Of a stretch of DNA of 6,166 bases, positions 5,603 through 6,166 are shown piece after piece. The notes beneath the pieces are model-generated. The model ran no database searches. It saw nothing but the letters and a program-made list of their open reading frames with translations, and was not told the DNA's origin. This stretch comes from Fidelibacterota bacterium UBA2980 (lineage in GTDB: Bacteria > Fidelibacterota > Marinisomatia > Marinisomatales > Marinisomataceae). A program made the translations under genes and the position numbers. Every line of letters starts with the position of its first letter. Positions within the stretch are counted from its first letter, which is position 1. Where the stretch lies: the NCBI GenBank assembly GCA_002348725.1, contig DEAO01000011.1:1-6166 (forward strand), in the 5' to 3' direction.

Positions 5603-6166
5603 AAAAATACTCTTAAAATATCATTAATAATTAAAAATGCCATCAAACCAAGCAATATATACATCCCAACTGATTGAATTCGCATTCTTGTTTTGACTGA
5701 TAGAGATCTTCCAAGCAACATTTCAATTAAAATGACCATAATATGACCTCCATCAAGTGCAGGGATTGGTAAAATGTTAATAAACGCTAAGTTTACACTA
5801 ATTAATGCCATCAATGTTAAAAAGGGTGTTAGTCCTGCTTGTGCTGCATCTCCAGCCATTTGGCCAATCATAATTACACTACCAACATCATCTCTACCAA
5901 CATTACCTGAAAAAATCATTTTTAAAGAAAAAGTCATCAAAGTCATAGACCAAATTGTCTGATCATATCCATGTCGCAATAATCCAGTGAATCCCAAACT
6001 ATTCACCTGCATCTGTTTCCCAATCCCTAACTTTCCTACTAATCGATCAACTCGTCCTGTATTGATATCTGGGGCAGAAGCAGTGATAATATTTTTTTCA
6101 ATCTCTTCACCATCCCTATCAAAAAGAATAGTTAATTCTGTGTTAGGATTTTTTTCAATGATTTTT
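5599..6166 (-). CDS. rseP: RseP-type site-2 membrane metalloprotease, C-terminal part (cut by window edge)
   Basis: The C-terminal 188 residues of an intramembrane zinc protease of the RseP/MEROPS M50 family; the gene continues beyond the right edge. RseP enzymes cut anti-sigma factors and leftover signal peptides within the inner membrane. The visible part starts at the end of a PDZ domain (TILFDRDGEEIEKNIITASA, then a GKLGIG at about residues 43-48 of the visible piece), then has a hydrophobic helix, and then the family signature NILPIPALDGGH (130-141 of the visible piece). Its LDG aspartate, encoded at 5752-5754, is the third zinc ligand. A last transmembrane helix ends the protein. The HExxH zinc motif must lie outside the window. 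An ATG at 6012 is internal, since the frame stays open with PDZ-like sequence to the edge. The stop overlaps the DUF3108 gene stop by four bases. Confidence 0.93.
   Translation of the reverse strand, partial: KIIEKNPNTELTILFDRDGEEIEKNIITASAPDINTGRVDRLVGKLGIGKQMQVNSLGFTGLLRHGYDQTIWSMTLMTFSLKMIFSGNVGRDDVGSVIMIGQMAGDAAQAGLTPFLTLMALISVNLAFINILPIPALDGGHIMVILIEMLLGRSLSVKTRMRIQSVGMYILLGLMAFLIINDILRVFF

Noticed and set aside
5596..5610. Possible bidirectional terminator at the convergent junction (GTATT / AATAC stem)
   Set aside because: Five pairs with only two G-C, a five-A loop and no clear T-run; too weak to call.
5774..5962. Plus-strand open frame opposite rseP
   Set aside because: It is antisense to clear RseP membrane helices with no independent signal.
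1..6166. CRISPR array, tRNA, rRNA, riboswitch, insertion sequence or phage genes
   Set aside because: No regular repeats, transposase or integrase motifs, or structured non-coding stretch were seen; almost every base is accounted for by core genes.

Overview
The window is a compact, AT-rich stretch (roughly one third G+C by eye) of a bacterial chromosome. A LpxL/HtrB-type acyltransferase and an RseP-type site-2 protease point to a Gram-negative, double-membrane cell. The FloA flotillin beside a long NfeD protease, the short adenylate kinase and the low G+C would fit a marine member of the Bacteroidota/Marinimicrobia (FCB) side of the tree. That placement is inference from gene content only, with low confidence. 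No mobile element, CRISPR array, tRNA or rRNA is visible.

Layout. Positions 1-3481 hold five leftward genes. In transcription order they are a long-form NfeD membrane protease (2279-3481), flotillin FloA (1257-2228), an unrecognised membrane-anchored 174-aa protein with a TTG start (726-1250), adenylate kinase adk (178-729) and the start of dephospho-CoA kinase coaE (1-178, cut by the window edge). Positions 3510-5602 hold three rightward genes: an LpxL/HtrB-family acyltransferase (3510-4343), a TsaC/YrdC-type threonylcarbamoyl-AMP synthase (4340-4906) and an exported DUF3108-like protein (4907-5602). Facing them is the C-terminal part of an RseP site-2 protease (5599-6166, minus strand, running off the right edge).

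The genes are packed very tightly. Neighbours overlap by 1 to 4 bases or abut, and only three gaps exist: 6, 50 and 28 bases, 84 bases in total. Both larger gaps carry an exact TATAAT on the minus strand, and only floA has a strong Shine-Dalgarno sequence. The other genes seem to rely on stop/start overlap or have no obvious ribosome binding site.

Function. NfeD and FloA form the known membrane-microdomain pair, and the unknown single-pass protein read directly behind FloA is a candidate third partner. adk and coaE are nucleotide/cofactor housekeeping genes in the same transcript. The rightward set combines envelope lipid acylation, tRNA modification and an exported envelope protein. Most of the window is ordinary core genome. 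The points worth a second look are the unknown FloA neighbour, an NfeD without its usual C-terminal OB-fold, and an acyltransferase whose HX4[D/E] catalytic acid is replaced by histidine.
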